The notes under the pieces: generated by a model
What the model was told of the DNA's origin: nothing
The model's database searches: none
Seen by the model: only the letters and a program-made list of their open reading frames with translations
Assembly (NCBI GenBank): GCA_050187875.1
Contig: JBFWXB010000004.1
Span: 62,001 to 126,000, forward strand
DNA length: 64,000 nucleotides
From: JAFKKS01 sp050187875
GTDB taxonomy: Bacteria; Pseudomonadota; Alphaproteobacteria; Rhizobiales; Xanthobacteraceae
Direction of reading: 5' to 3'
In this document: piece after piece, positions 54,551-63,504 of the stretch
How the letters are laid out: every line of letters begins with the position of its first letter
Numbering within the stretch: position 1 is the first letter of the stretch
Made by a program: the position numbers and the translations under genes

Positions 54551-56377
54551 CTATTGGGCGGCCTCGGCGGCGGGGTGCGAGGCTGTCTTGTCCCCCGTCT
54601 TGTCGCCCTCCTGGAGCTGCAGGCGATAGAAGGAGGCATAGCGGCCGCCCTTGCGGAGCAGCTCGCTGTGGCGGCCGGACTCGACGCCGCGGCCATGCTC
54701 GATCACGTGGATGCAGTCCGCATGCGTGATGGTCGACAGGCGATGGGCGATCACCAGCGTGGTGCGCCCCTCGCAGAGGCGGGCGATGGCGCGCTGGACC
54801 GCTTGTTCGGATTCGCTGTCCAGCGCTGCGGTCGCCTCGTCGAGCAGGATGATCGGCGCGTCCTTGATCAGCGCGCGCGCAATCGCGATCCGCTGCCGCT
54901 GCCCGCCGGAGAGCTGCAGGCCGTGTTCGCCGACGGGGCTGTTATAACCTTGCGGAAAGCGCACGATGAAATCGTGCGCAAAGGCGGCCGCCGCCGCGGC
55001 TTCGATCTCCGCATCCGTCGCGCCAAGCTTCCCGAAAGCAATGTTATCGCGGATGGTCCCGCGGAACAGGAATACGTCCTGCCCGACATAGGCGATCTGC
55101 CGCCGCAGCGATTGCCGATTAGTTGCTGCGATGTCCTGCCCGTCGATAAGCACGCGGCCACGGTTTGGATCATAGAAGCGTAGCAGAATGCTGAAGACGG
55201 TCGATTTCCCTCCGCCGGAGGGACCGACAAGCGCCGTCACCTGGCCGGGCTCGGCGATAAAGCTCATGTCGCGCAGCACCGCTTCTTCGGGGCGATATGC
55301 GAAGCCGACATGATCGAGCTCGATCTTCGCATCCTTGAGAACGAGCGGCGGCCTGTCGTGCTCGTTCGGCTCGCTCGACGGACTGTCGATGACGTCGAAC
55401 AGGACGCGCACGCCGACCAGCGCGGAATTGAGATCGATATTGAGACGCGCCAAGCGCTTGCCGGGCTCATAGGCCAGCAGAAACGCCGTGATGAAGGAGA
55501 AGAATTCGCCGGGTGCAGCACCCGTATTGATCACCCGGTATCCCGAATAGAGGATCACGAGGCCGATCGCGAGCCCGCCGAGACTTTCCATCAGCGGGCT
55601 CGAGCGGTTGGCGACGCGCGCCATCTGGTTCGAGGCCTGTTCGACGGAGGCGATGTTCTCCTCGACACGCCGCTGCATTTCCTCTTCGAGCGTGAATGCC
55701 TTGACGGTGCGGATGCCCTGCAGCGTCTCCTGCAGAGATTCCAGCACCCGCGCGCCCCCGACGAACTGGTTGTAAGCGACCGTGCGCACCCGGCGGATGA
55801 GCTTGCGCAAGACGAACATCGCCGGCGGCAGAACGACGAGCGCCACGATGGACAAGAGCGGGTCTTGCATGACCATGACGCCGACAAGCCCGACGAGCGA
55901 GAGGAGATCGCGTCCGATCGCCGTCGTCAGAAGGTTGAGAACCTGGCTCGCGGCAATCGCGCCAGTGTTCAGCCGCGCCATGAATTCGGAGGAATGCCGG
56001 TCGGAGAAAAAAGCGAGATTTTCGCTCAAGAGCTTCGCATACATGCGCCGCTGGTTGTCGGCGATAATGCGATTACCGATCCGGGCGAGGATCACGGCAT
56101 GCCCGTAGGTCGCCACACCTTTCGCCGTGAACAGGCCGATCACCGCGACGCAGAGGAGCACGATGCCGTGCATGTCGCGTGAGATGTAGGCGGTGTTGAT
56201 GACCTCGCCGATAAGATAGGCCGTGAGCGCGGTGCACGCTGCGGTAATCGCCATCAAGGCGAACGCAAGCGCATAGCGGGGCCAATAGGCGCGCCCGTAG
56301 TCGATCGCCAGCCGGCGCACGAGCGCGGTCGCGCTCTGCGCATGGACGGCACGTAGATCATCGAGACGGTCGGGCAT
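54551..56377 (-). CDS. MsbA-like ABC exporter (membrane domain fused to ATPase)
   Basis: 608 residues from ATG 56377; a TTG 24 codons upstream is possible but less likely. Residues ~20-320 form six membrane helices (YALAFALMAITAACTALTAY, GIVLLCVAVIGLFTAKG and others). The ATPase domain has Walker A VGPSGGGKST, ENGLQLSGG-type signature (HGLQLSGGQRQRIAIARAL), Walker B IILLDEATAALDSESE and H-loop VIAHRLSTI. In a neighbourhood of galE, heptosyltransferases and heptose synthesis, a lipid-A/LPS flippase role is likely but inferred. Confidence 0.9.
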   Translation of the reverse strand: MPDRLDDLRAVHAQSATALVRRLAIDYGRAYWPRYALAFALMAITAACTALTAYLIGEVINTAYISRDMHGIVLLCVAVIGLFTAKGVATYGHAVILARIGNRIIADNQRRMYAKLLSENLAFFSDRHSSEFMARLNTGAIAASQVLNLLTTAIGRDLLSLVGLVGVMVMQDPLLSIVALVVLPPAMFVLRKLIRRVRTVAYNQFVGGARVLESLQETLQGIRTVKAFTLEEEMQRRVEENIASVEQASNQMARVANRSSPLMESLGGLAIGLVILYSGYRVINTGAAPGEFFSFITAFLLAYEPGKRLARLNIDLNSALVGVRVLFDVIDSPSSEPNEHDRPPLVLKDAKIELDHVGFAYRPEEAVLRDMSFIAEPGQVTALVGPSGGGKSTVFSILLRFYDPNRGRVLIDGQDIAATNRQSLRRQIAYVGQDVFLFRGTIRDNIAFGKLGATDAEIEAAAAAAFAHDFIVRFPQGYNSPVGEHGLQLSGGQRQRIAIARALIKDAPIILLDEATAALDSESEQAVQRAIARLCEGRTTLVIAHRLSTITHADCIHVIEHGRGVESGRHSELLRKGGRYASFYRLQLQEGDKTGDKTASHPAAEAAQ

Positions 56378-56502
56378 CACCTGGCCATCGAAAAACGGAC
56401 GCCCGGCAGGGGCCCGAGCGAGCGTTCCTTGCCCGCTTGGGTACGACAATTCAAGGGAAAATGGCGCAGCGCGTTCGCCCCGCGACCGCGAGAGCCGACG
56501 AT

Positions 56503-57507
56503 CTACCCGGCCTGGAGCTCAGGCTGGGCCGCCGCCGCTTGGCGCTCTTCCCACGCAAGGGCATGGCCGACGATGGTGTTGAGATCGTCATAGGCCGGGC
56601 GCCAATTCAAGATCTGACGGGCGCGCTGGGCCGCCGCGATGATGGCGGCAGGGTCCCCCGCTCGTCGCGGCGAAAAACGAACGCTGAAGTCGCGCCCGGC
56701 TGCCTTCTTCACGGCATCGACGACCTGGAGCACCGAATAGCCGCGGCCATAGCCGCAATTGAGCGTGAGGCTCGGGCCGCCGCGCCGCAGGTGTGCCAGC
56801 GCGGCTGCGTGTGCACGTACGAGATCGGTGACGTGGATATAGTCGCGCACGCAGGTCCCATCCGGTGTCGGATAGTCGGTCCCGAATACCTCCATCTGCG
56901 GACGCAGGCCGAGCGCGGTCTGCACCGCGACCTTGATGAGATGCGTCGCCATCGGCGTCGACTGCCCGGTGCGCAGTTGCGGGTCGGCGCCCGCGACATT
57001 GAAGTAGCGCAGGATAACATGGTTGAGGTCGTGCGCGCGCCCGACATCGTGGAGCATGATCTCGGTCATCAGCTTCGACGTGCCGTAAGGCGACATCGGC
57101 ACCGTCGGCGCCTCTTCGGTGACCGGCACCTCGACAGGATTGCCGTAAACGGCGGCCGTGGACGAGAAGATGAAATGCTTTACGCCGTTGGCGACGGCCG
57201 CTTCGATGAGCGTGCGCGCATTGGCCGTGTTGTTGCGGTAGTAGCCAAGAGGGTCGCGAACGGAATCCGGCACCACGATCGAGGCGGCGAAATGGATCAC
57301 GGCGTCGACGTTGCAGGCCTTCATGATGGCCGAGACGAGACTTTGATCCCCCGTATCGCCAACGAAAAGCTGAATACCGCCGGGGATCGCCTCACGAAAA
57401 CCGGTGGAGAGATTGTCGAGCACGACCACGGATTCGCCGGCATCCGCCAGCGCGTGCACCATGTGGCTGCCAATATAACCCGCGCCGCCGGTGACCAGGA
57501 TCGTCAT
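56503..57507 (-). CDS. galE: UDP-glucose 4-epimerase
   Basis: Interconverts UDP-glucose and UDP-galactose for polysaccharide and LPS. 334 residues from ATG 57507 (AGAGG five bases upstream), where the Rossmann motif TGGAGYIGSHMVHAL begins; an upstream TTG-type extension lacks conservation. Catalytic pair in SPYGTSKLMTE (YxxxK), with the serine/threonine in FSSTAAVYG. GADPQLRTGQSTPMATHLI fits GalE. Precedes the exporter gene on the same strand by 125 bases. Confidence 0.93.
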   Translation of the reverse strand: MTILVTGGAGYIGSHMVHALADAGESVVVLDNLSTGFREAIPGGIQLFVGDTGDQSLVSAIMKACNVDAVIHFAASIVVPDSVRDPLGYYRNNTANARTLIEAAVANGVKHFIFSSTAAVYGNPVEVPVTEEAPTVPMSPYGTSKLMTEIMLHDVGRAHDLNHVILRYFNVAGADPQLRTGQSTPMATHLIKVAVQTALGLRPQMEVFGTDYPTPDGTCVRDYIHVTDLVRAHAAALAHLRRGGPSLTLNCGYGRGYSVLQVVDAVKKAAGRDFSVRFSPRRAGDPAAIIAAAQRARQILNWRPAYDDLNTIVGHALAWEERQAAAAQPELQAG

Positions 57508-57651
57508 GAAAACCTCTAGGAATTGAGCGGAGCTCAACGTAGAGGCTACGTGTGAACGTGAAGTTACGCTGATACTGGAGTGACGGGCTGGTCGGGATTC
57601 TCCTTATTTTGACGGGACTTGGATGCCGTGCGGGCGGCGAGGCGCCGCCGC

Positions 57652-58605
57652 ATGGCTGACGTCCTTTTCGTCAAGACGTCGTCGCTTGGCGATGTCATTC
57701 ATCACATGCCGGCGGTGACCGATGCGCGCCGGCAGCGGCCGGACGCGCGCATCTCCTGGGTGGTCGAGGAGAATTACGCGCCCTTGGTGCGATTGCATCC
57801 CGCCGTCGATGAGATCATTCCCGTTGCCGGCCGGCGGTGGCGCAAGGTCCTCCGCCGCGCGCAGACGTGGCGGGAGATCGATGCGTTTTTGGGGACGATG
57901 CGGGCGCGGACGTATGACACCATCATCGACGCGCAAGGCTTGCTGCGCTCGGCGCTGATCGCGCGCGTAGCGCGCGGGCCGCATCACGGTTATGGATTTG
58001 GCAGCGTGCGCGAGACGCTCGCCTCGTTTCTCTACGATGTCCGCCATGACGTCGCGCGCAACAAGCACGCGATCGACCGCAATCGTGAACTGACCGCGCG
58101 AGCGCTCGGCTACACGGTCGGTGGCGATGTCGACTACGGTTTGCGTCGTGACCTCACGGCCAATCCGTCACGCCGTTATGCGCTGCTGCTGCACGGCTCG
58201 GCGCGCGCCGAGAAAGAATGGCCGCCGGAGCGCTGGGTTGCCGTCGGACGTGCGCTGGCCGACGGCGGAATGGACGTGGTGCTGTCGTGGGGCAGTGTTG
58301 CCGAGCGCGCCCGCAGCGAAAGTCTTGCCACAGCGATAGGAGCGGCTGCACACGTCGCCGACCGCGGGGCGCTCGATGTCATGGCGCAACGCGTTGCAGG
58401 GGCGGCCATCGTCGTCGGGCTCGATACCGGCCTCACGCATCTCGCGGCCGCATTCCGCGTCCCGCTCGTTTCGATTTTCGTCAAAAGCCAGCCGCGTCTG
58501 ACCGGGCCACGCGGCAGTGGGCCGATGGAGACCGTCGGCGACAGTGGTCAAACGCCCGCGGCCGACACGGTGATCGCGGCCTGCCAGCGCGTTTTGCGCG
58601 CATAA
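57652..58605 (+). CDS. waaC: LPS heptosyltransferase I
   Basis: GT9 enzyme adding the first heptose to Kdo in the LPS inner core at the inner-membrane cytoplasmic face. 317 residues from ATG 57652, where the conserved VLFVKTSSLGDVIHHMPA starts; weaker starts exist up to 11 codons upstream. Second-lobe motifs: LLLHGSARAEKEWPPERW and VGLDTGLTHLAAAF. Genes for its donor (hldD, hldE) lie a few kb downstream. Confidence 0.9.
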   Translation: MADVLFVKTSSLGDVIHHMPAVTDARRQRPDARISWVVEENYAPLVRLHPAVDEIIPVAGRRWRKVLRRAQTWREIDAFLGTMRARTYDTIIDAQGLLRSALIARVARGPHHGYGFGSVRETLASFLYDVRHDVARNKHAIDRNRELTARALGYTVGGDVDYGLRRDLTANPSRRYALLLHGSARAEKEWPPERWVAVGRALADGGMDVVLSWGSVAERARSESLATAIGAAAHVADRGALDVMAQRVAGAAIVVGLDTGLTHLAAAFRVPLVSIFVKSQPRLTGPRGSGPMETVGDSGQTPAADTVIAACQRVLRA

Positions 58606-58628
58606 GAACGATCCAAAATCATCGTGGT

Positions 58629-59714
58629 CTAATGGGTGCCGGTGTGCTGCCGTTTCGCGGCGATGGCTGTCAGAGCATCGAGAACCTGTTGCGGTGAGAT
58701 GTCCCGCATGCAGCGATGGTGTCCAAAGCGGCAGACCGGTTCGTGGCACGGCCGGCAGGGAACGTCCGTCGGCGCTTCGATGGTGGCGGCGAGCGGATTG
58801 AGCGGCGCCCAATGCCAGGCGCTTGTCGGCCCGAAAATGCCGGCGGTCGGCGTGCCGATCGCGGCCGCTACATGCAAGAGGCCGGAGTCGTTGGAAACGA
58901 CGAAATCGGCCCCGGCGAGCGCCAGGATGCCGTCGCGTAAGTCGGTGCCCGTCAGATCATGGGCATGCGGGCCAGCCGAAGCTGTGATTTCGCCCGCGAT
59001 CGCCCGCTCTTCGGGGCCGCCGACCACCCAGATTGCGTAGCCTTGTCCGATCAGCGTCCCGGCAAGCTCGGCATAAAATGATACCGGCCAGCGTTTCGAG
59101 GGCCCGACAGCCCCGGGAGCGAGAGCCACGACCGGCGCAGGATTGTCCAACCCGCGCTTGCCGCGCCAGGCCAAAACGTCGGCCAGGGGTACCTGCAGGG
59201 CCGGCTTCGGTAATTCGGCCGGGAGCGGCGTGCCGGTAGGGAGGGCCAGCGCGGCGCATTGGTCCACCAGGCGCGGCAGCTCGTGCTCGCCCCGGCGCAT
59301 ATCGTTCAGGAGCAGGAAGCGTGCCTCGCCGATGAACCCGATGCGTTCGGGAATACCCGCCAGGAACGGGGCCCAGGCCGCCTTCCACTTGCGCGACATG
59401 ATCAGGGCCGAGCCGTAGGCTTCCCGCCGCAGCCGAGCGGCAAGCAGAGGGTGGCCGAGCAGATCCAGCCGATTGTGGCGGAGATCGGCGACGATTCCCT
59501 TCCGCACGCCCGGCATATAGTCCAGCAGGGGGGCGTTGAGGCTTGTGGTCAGGACGTCGATCGGCCGCTGCGGCCAGCGCTCCTTGAGCATCTGGACGAC
59601 GGTGTGGCAGCGCACAAAATCGCCGATCCACATGAACGGAACGAGCAGGATGGGGCGCACATCGTCCGCATCGGCGCGGCCTTGCGTCGAGGAAAGCGGG
59701 CTGGGGGCATCCAT
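58629..59714 (-). CDS. waaF: LPS heptosyltransferase II-like (GT9)
   Basis: 361 residues from ATG 59714; a further 16 codons upstream are in frame. GT9 fold: LLVPFMWIGDFVRCHTVVQ, VALAPGAVGPSKRWPVSF, VSNDSGLLHVAAAIGTPT and FGPTSAWHWAPLNP. The GPSKRWP pattern is characteristic of WaaF, which adds the second heptose. C-terminal cysteines (VPCRPCHEPVCRFGHHRC) are a common GT9 feature. Convergent with waaC (23 bases between stops). Confidence 0.88.
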   Translation of the reverse strand: MDAPSPLSSTQGRADADDVRPILLVPFMWIGDFVRCHTVVQMLKERWPQRPIDVLTTSLNAPLLDYMPGVRKGIVADLRHNRLDLLGHPLLAARLRREAYGSALIMSRKWKAAWAPFLAGIPERIGFIGEARFLLLNDMRRGEHELPRLVDQCAALALPTGTPLPAELPKPALQVPLADVLAWRGKRGLDNPAPVVALAPGAVGPSKRWPVSFYAELAGTLIGQGYAIWVVGGPEERAIAGEITASAGPHAHDLTGTDLRDGILALAGADFVVSNDSGLLHVAAAIGTPTAGIFGPTSAWHWAPLNPLAATIEAPTDVPCRPCHEPVCRFGHHRCMRDISPQQVLDALTAIAAKRQHTGTH

Positions 59715-59903
59715 CAAGGGTCTGCGGGTTGAGAGCGGAATCGGGTAGCTTCCCGGCGGCATTCTGTCCAGGGCTCTTCAGGGAAAGCCTCTGTTGCGAA
59801 ACCTGCCGCGGGGAAAGCGCGCCGACCGCACGGCGATATTGCGCCTGCGCCCCGGCTGGGGCAAAGGAAAGCCCGGGGAACGGGCCGCCACCGGCAGGAT
59901 TTG

Positions 59904-60881
59904 ATGTTGCTTGTCACCGGCGGTGCCGGATTTATAGGGTCCAATCTCGTCGCCGATCTCAATGAGGTGGGCCGAACCGACATTGTCGTCAACGATGTCC
60001 TCGGTAGCGGCGATAAATGGCAAAATTTGAGAAATCGCCAGTTCGCCGATTTCGTCACCCCCGCCGACCTTCCTCGCTGGCTCGATGGCCGCAAGCTCGA
60101 GGCGGTATTTCACCTGGGTGCCAACTCCGATACCACCGCGACCGATGCGGACGAGGTGATGGCCACGAATTTCAAGCTGTCGCTCGCCCTGCTCGATTGG
60201 TGCGCCAAGACGCGTACACCCTTCATCTACGCGTCTTCAGCGGCGACCTATGGCGGCGGAGAGCAGGGTTTCGTCGATGACGGCTCGGTGGCGGCGCTGC
60301 GCCGGCTGAAGCCGCTCAATCTCTATGGCTGGAGCAAGCACCTTTTCGATCTCGTGGTTGCAGAGCGCGCGGAAAAGAACCGCGACCTGCCGCCACAATG
60401 GGCCGGTCTCAAGTTCTTCAATGTCTTTGGCGCCAACGAGTACCACAAGGGCCACATGAAGAGCGTTGTCGCGACGGTCTTCAAGGAGGCGCAAGCCGGC
60501 CGGCCGGTGCGCCTCTTCAAATCGTACCGCGAGGGTGTCGCCGACGGCGAGCAGAAGCGCGATTTCGTCGCCGTCGAGGACGCAACGGCAGTCATGCGTT
60601 GGCTTTTGAAGACCCCGAAAGTCTCCGGTCTTTTCAATGTCGGAACCGGCAAGGCGCGCAGCTTCCGCGACCTGATCGTCGCCTTGTTCCAGGCGCTCGG
60701 CCAGGACCCCCGCATCGAATATATCGAGATGCCGGAAAGCCTGCGCCCGCGGTATCAATATTTCACGCAAGCGTCCGTCGAAAAGCTTCAGGCCGCTGGA
60801 TACAACCTCGGCTTCACACCGCTTGAGAATGCCGTCGCGCGTTACGTCGGCTATCTCAACGCACCCGACCCCTACCGCTAG
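59904..60881 (+). CDS. hldD: ADP-L-glycero-D-manno-heptose-6-epimerase
   Basis: Last step of ADP-heptose synthesis. 325 residues from ATG 59904 (AGGA upstream). Extended SDR: TGGAGFIGSNLVADL, HLGANSDTTATDADEV, YASSAATYG and catalytic LYGWSKHLFD (YxxxK); KFFNVFGANEYHKGHMKSVV is specific to HldD. Five bases before hldE, co-transcribed. Divergent from waaF across a 189-base region in which I see no strong signal. Confidence 0.95.
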   Translation: MLLVTGGAGFIGSNLVADLNEVGRTDIVVNDVLGSGDKWQNLRNRQFADFVTPADLPRWLDGRKLEAVFHLGANSDTTATDADEVMATNFKLSLALLDWCAKTRTPFIYASSAATYGGGEQGFVDDGSVAALRRLKPLNLYGWSKHLFDLVVAERAEKNRDLPPQWAGLKFFNVFGANEYHKGHMKSVVATVFKEAQAGRPVRLFKSYREGVADGEQKRDFVAVEDATAVMRWLLKTPKVSGLFNVGTGKARSFRDLIVALFQALGQDPRIEYIEMPESLRPRYQYFTQASVEKLQAAGYNLGFTPLENAVARYVGYLNAPDPYR

Positions 60882-60886
60882 CTGCA

Positions 60887-62362
60887 ATGCAAAGCTTCGA
60901 AGACATCCTCTTCCGCCTTGGCGCGCAGACGGTGCTCTGTGTCGGCGATCTCATGCTCGATGAGTTCGTCTATGGTGATGTGTCCCGCATCTCGCCCGAG
61001 GCAGCGACGCCCGTCATCGCCGTGCGCTCGCAGCAGAAGGATATCGGCGGGGCCGGCAATGTCGCGCGCAATATCGCGAGCCTGGGCGGGCGCTGCCTCT
61101 TCGTCGGCGTTATCGGCGACGACGATGCCGGCCGCGAGCTCACGGCAGCGCTGGATGCGCAGCCGAACATCGAGGCCCGCCTCATCGTCGATGGCACGCG
61201 CCCGACGACACGCAAGGTGCGATTCGTCTCGGAACATCACTCGACCCATTTGCTGCGCGCCGACTGGGAGGATGCGGCCCCCGTGTGCGATCGCGTCGGA
61301 GAAGCGATCGTCGATGAGGTGCGTGCGATGCTGCCGCAGGCCGGCGCCGTCGTCTTGTCCGATTATGCCAAAGGCGTGCTGACGCCGCCGGTGATCCGTG
61401 CGGTCATCGATGCGGCGCAGGCGCTGGGCAAGCCGGTCGTTGTCGATCCCAAGGCCGCCGACTATTCCGTTTATCGTGGCGCGACGCTGATCACGCCGAA
61501 CCGGAAGGAACTCGCGGAAGCGACACGCCGCCCGGCGCGGACGGATGACGAGGTCGCCGCTGCGGCGCAAATTCTCGCCGGCTTCGCCGGAAGCGAGAAC
61601 GTGCTCGTCACCCGCAGTGAGGATGGGATGACGCTGTGCCGGTTTGGCGCCGCACCGGTCCACATCCCCGTCTATCCGGTTCGTGTGCGCGACGTCTCCG
61701 GCTCGGGCGATACCGTCGTTGCGACGCTCGGTGTCCTGCTGGCGATGGGCGCGGACCTTGAAATGGCTGCGCGCGCAGCCAATGCGGCGGCCGCCGTCGT
61801 CGTCGGCAAGCGTGGTACGGCGACCTGTTTCGCCGACGAGTTACGGGCGCGGATTCTGCCGCATGCGATGCTGGCGGCCGAGGAAAAGGTATTCTACGAC
61901 GCCGCCGCCGCCGCTGTTCACGTCGCCGAATGGCGCCTGCATGGGTTGCGGGTCGGCTTCACGAATGGATGCTTCGATCTTCTGCATCCGGGCCATATCA
62001 AGCTGCTCACGGAAGCCCGCGCCGCCTGCGATCGGCTCGTGGTCGGCCTCAACAGCGATAGCTCCGTGACCGGCCTCAAAGGGCCCGGCCGCCCGATCCA
62101 GCACCAGCAGGCCCGGGCCGAAGTGCTCGCCGCGCTCGAGGCGGTCGACCTCGTCGTCATCTTCGATCAGCCGACCCCCCTCGAACTCCTTGGCCATATC
62201 CGGCCAACGGTGCTGGTGAAGGGCGCGGATTACCGTCTCGACCAAGTGGTGGGCCGCGAGCTTGTCGAAGCCGATGGTGGCGAGGTGCTCCTGGTCGAGC
62301 TTCTCGCCGGCCAGAGCACGAGCGGGCTCGTGAATCAGACTCTCAACCGAAAAAAGGCGTGA
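60887..62362 (+). CDS. hldE: Bifunctional heptose-7-phosphate kinase / heptose-1-phosphate adenylyltransferase
   Basis: 491 residues, full-length fusion. Residues ~1-320: ribokinase-type kinase (VGDLMLDEFVYGDVSRISPEA, GGAGNVARNIA, VVDPKAADYSVYRGATLITPN in parts, SGSGDTVVATLGVLLA). Residues ~345-491: nucleotidyltransferase with GFTNGCFDLLHPGHIKLL, VGLNSDSSVTGLKG and VLVKGADY. Makes ADP-D-glycero-manno-heptose, which HldD epimerises. The gmhA and gmhB partners are not in the window. Confidence 0.96.
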   Translation: MQSFEDILFRLGAQTVLCVGDLMLDEFVYGDVSRISPEAATPVIAVRSQQKDIGGAGNVARNIASLGGRCLFVGVIGDDDAGRELTAALDAQPNIEARLIVDGTRPTTRKVRFVSEHHSTHLLRADWEDAAPVCDRVGEAIVDEVRAMLPQAGAVVLSDYAKGVLTPPVIRAVIDAAQALGKPVVVDPKAADYSVYRGATLITPNRKELAEATRRPARTDDEVAAAAQILAGFAGSENVLVTRSEDGMTLCRFGAAPVHIPVYPVRVRDVSGSGDTVVATLGVLLAMGADLEMAARAANAAAAVVVGKRGTATCFADELRARILPHAMLAAEEKVFYDAAAAAVHVAEWRLHGLRVGFTNGCFDLLHPGHIKLLTEARAACDRLVVGLNSDSSVTGLKGPGRPIQHQQARAEVLAALEAVDLVVIFDQPTPLELLGHIRPTVLVKGADYRLDQVVGRELVEADGGEVLLVELLAGQSTSGLVNQTLNRKKA

Positions 62363-62443
62363 GCGGCGGTGGGCAAAGGCACGCCGGCGCTATACATCAA
62401 TCATGAGGCGGCGGCGACCGCATAGGCACATTAAGGTGATGTC

Positions 62444-63190
62444 ATGAAAGTCGAAGATCTCAAGGTCAAGCTTTTCACCGACGGCGCCGACAAGCAGCAG
62501 ATCGTCGAGATGGCAAAGAAGCCCTGGATGAGTGGCTTCACGACAAATCCGTCATTGCTGAAAAAGGCCGGCGTGCGCGACTACGAGGCTTTCGGGCGCG
62601 AGATCGTCAAAGCGGTGCCCGACAAGCATATTTCCTTCGAGGTGTTCTCCGACGACATCCCCGAAATGGTCGCGCAGGCGCGTTACATCACGACCTGGGG
62701 CAAGAACGTCTACGTCAAGCTGCCGGTCATTAACACCAAAGGCGAAGGCCTTTACGAGGCCATTCACGCGCTGTCCCAGGACGGCGTCAAGGTGAACGTG
62801 ACGGTGATCTTCACCGACGAGCAAGCGCGCAAGGCGACGGAAGCTCTCGCCGGCGGCGCGCCCGGTTGCGTCTCCGTCTTTGCCGGACGTCTTGCCGATC
62901 TCGGCATCGACTATCGCCCGTTGATGAAGGACACGATCAAGCGCGCGCGTTCGACCAAGAATGTCGAAGTGATTTGGGCCTCGACCCGCGAAGTCTTCAA
63001 CGTGATCGAAGCGGACGAGATGGGGTGCCACATCATCACCGCGCCCGGCGACGTTCTCAAGAGGATGCCAGCCCTTGGCACCAAGACGGCTGCGGACCTG
63101 TCGCTCGACGGCGTCCGTGCATTCCGCGAGGACGCGGTTGCCGCCGGCCTTTCGCTCGACATCCCCGGCCAATCGCGCGCCGCCGAATAG
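62444..63190 (+). CDS. Transaldolase-like enzyme (short form)
   Basis: 248 residues, near the size of the short TalC/fructose-6-phosphate aldolase group (typically ~215-220). KLFTDGADKQQIVEMAK, GFTTNPSLLKKAGV, the Schiff-base lysine K92 in VYVKLPVIN, TVIFTDEQA and FAGRLADLGIDY are family motifs. Such genes are often found beside heptose/sugar-nucleotide genes in alphaproteobacteria. It could supply sedoheptulose-7-phosphate, the heptose precursor, but that link is inference. Terminator follows. Confidence 0.85.
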   Translation: MKVEDLKVKLFTDGADKQQIVEMAKKPWMSGFTTNPSLLKKAGVRDYEAFGREIVKAVPDKHISFEVFSDDIPEMVAQARYITTWGKNVYVKLPVINTKGEGLYEAIHALSQDGVKVNVTVIFTDEQARKATEALAGGAPGCVSVFAGRLADLGIDYRPLMKDTIKRARSTKNVEVIWASTREVFNVIEADEMGCHIITAPGDVLKRMPALGTKTAADLSLDGVRAFREDAVAAGLSLDIPGQSRAAE

Positions 63191-63214
63191 GCTGCGCTAA
63201 GGACATTTAATGCA

Positions 63215-63237
63215 AAGGCCGCTCCGAGAGCGGCCTT
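63215..63237 (+). terminator. Terminator hairpin after the transaldolase-like gene
   Basis: AAGGCCGCTC (63215-63224), loop CGA, GAGCGGCCTT (63228-63237): perfect 10-bp stem, short T tail. Confidence 0.75.
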
Positions 63238-63317
63238 ACTGGCTTCGAATGTAACAGACAGTCTCCAAAAGTGCTTTCGCACGGCCGTCGCGCGGTCGCC
63301 AATGTCGGCTCTGCGTG

Positions 63318-63395
63318 CTAGTGTGGTGGTTCAGAAGTTCGCTTCATTGTCGCCGCGAGTCCAACGAGCGAACTTCTGAACCTAAACCACACTAG
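63318..63395. repeat. Intergenic inverted repeat, element 1
   Basis: Outer arms CTAGTGTGGT (63318-63327) and ACCACACTAG (63386-63395) are perfect inverted repeats; inner arms TTCAGAAGTTCGCT (63330-63343) and AGCGAACTTCTGAA (63367-63380) likewise. The loop is 23 bases. The full 314-base gap up to 63504 holds only this and the next element, plus an ordinary stretch at 63238-63317 where I see nothing. Confidence 0.85.
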
Positions 63396-63407
63396 ATTTA
63401 CAAATCG

Positions 63408-63479
63408 CTAGTGTCCTTTCGAATCCGAAGTTCGCGACAGAGGGTGCCGAACAGTGGAGCGAACTTCGGATTCGGGACA
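63408..63479. repeat. Intergenic inverted repeat, element 2 (related to element 1)
   Basis: Begins CTAGTGTCC; arms CGAATCCGAAGTTCGC (63420-63435) and GCGAACTTCGGATTCG (63459-63474) pair over 16 bases, again with a 23-base loop. GAAGTTCGC/GCGAACTTC and the CTAGTGT edge are shared with element 1. It ends 26 bases before the oxidoreductase ATG. Confidence 0.85.
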
Positions 63480-63504
63480 TTGTCGATCTGGGCAGATTCA
63501 GCGA

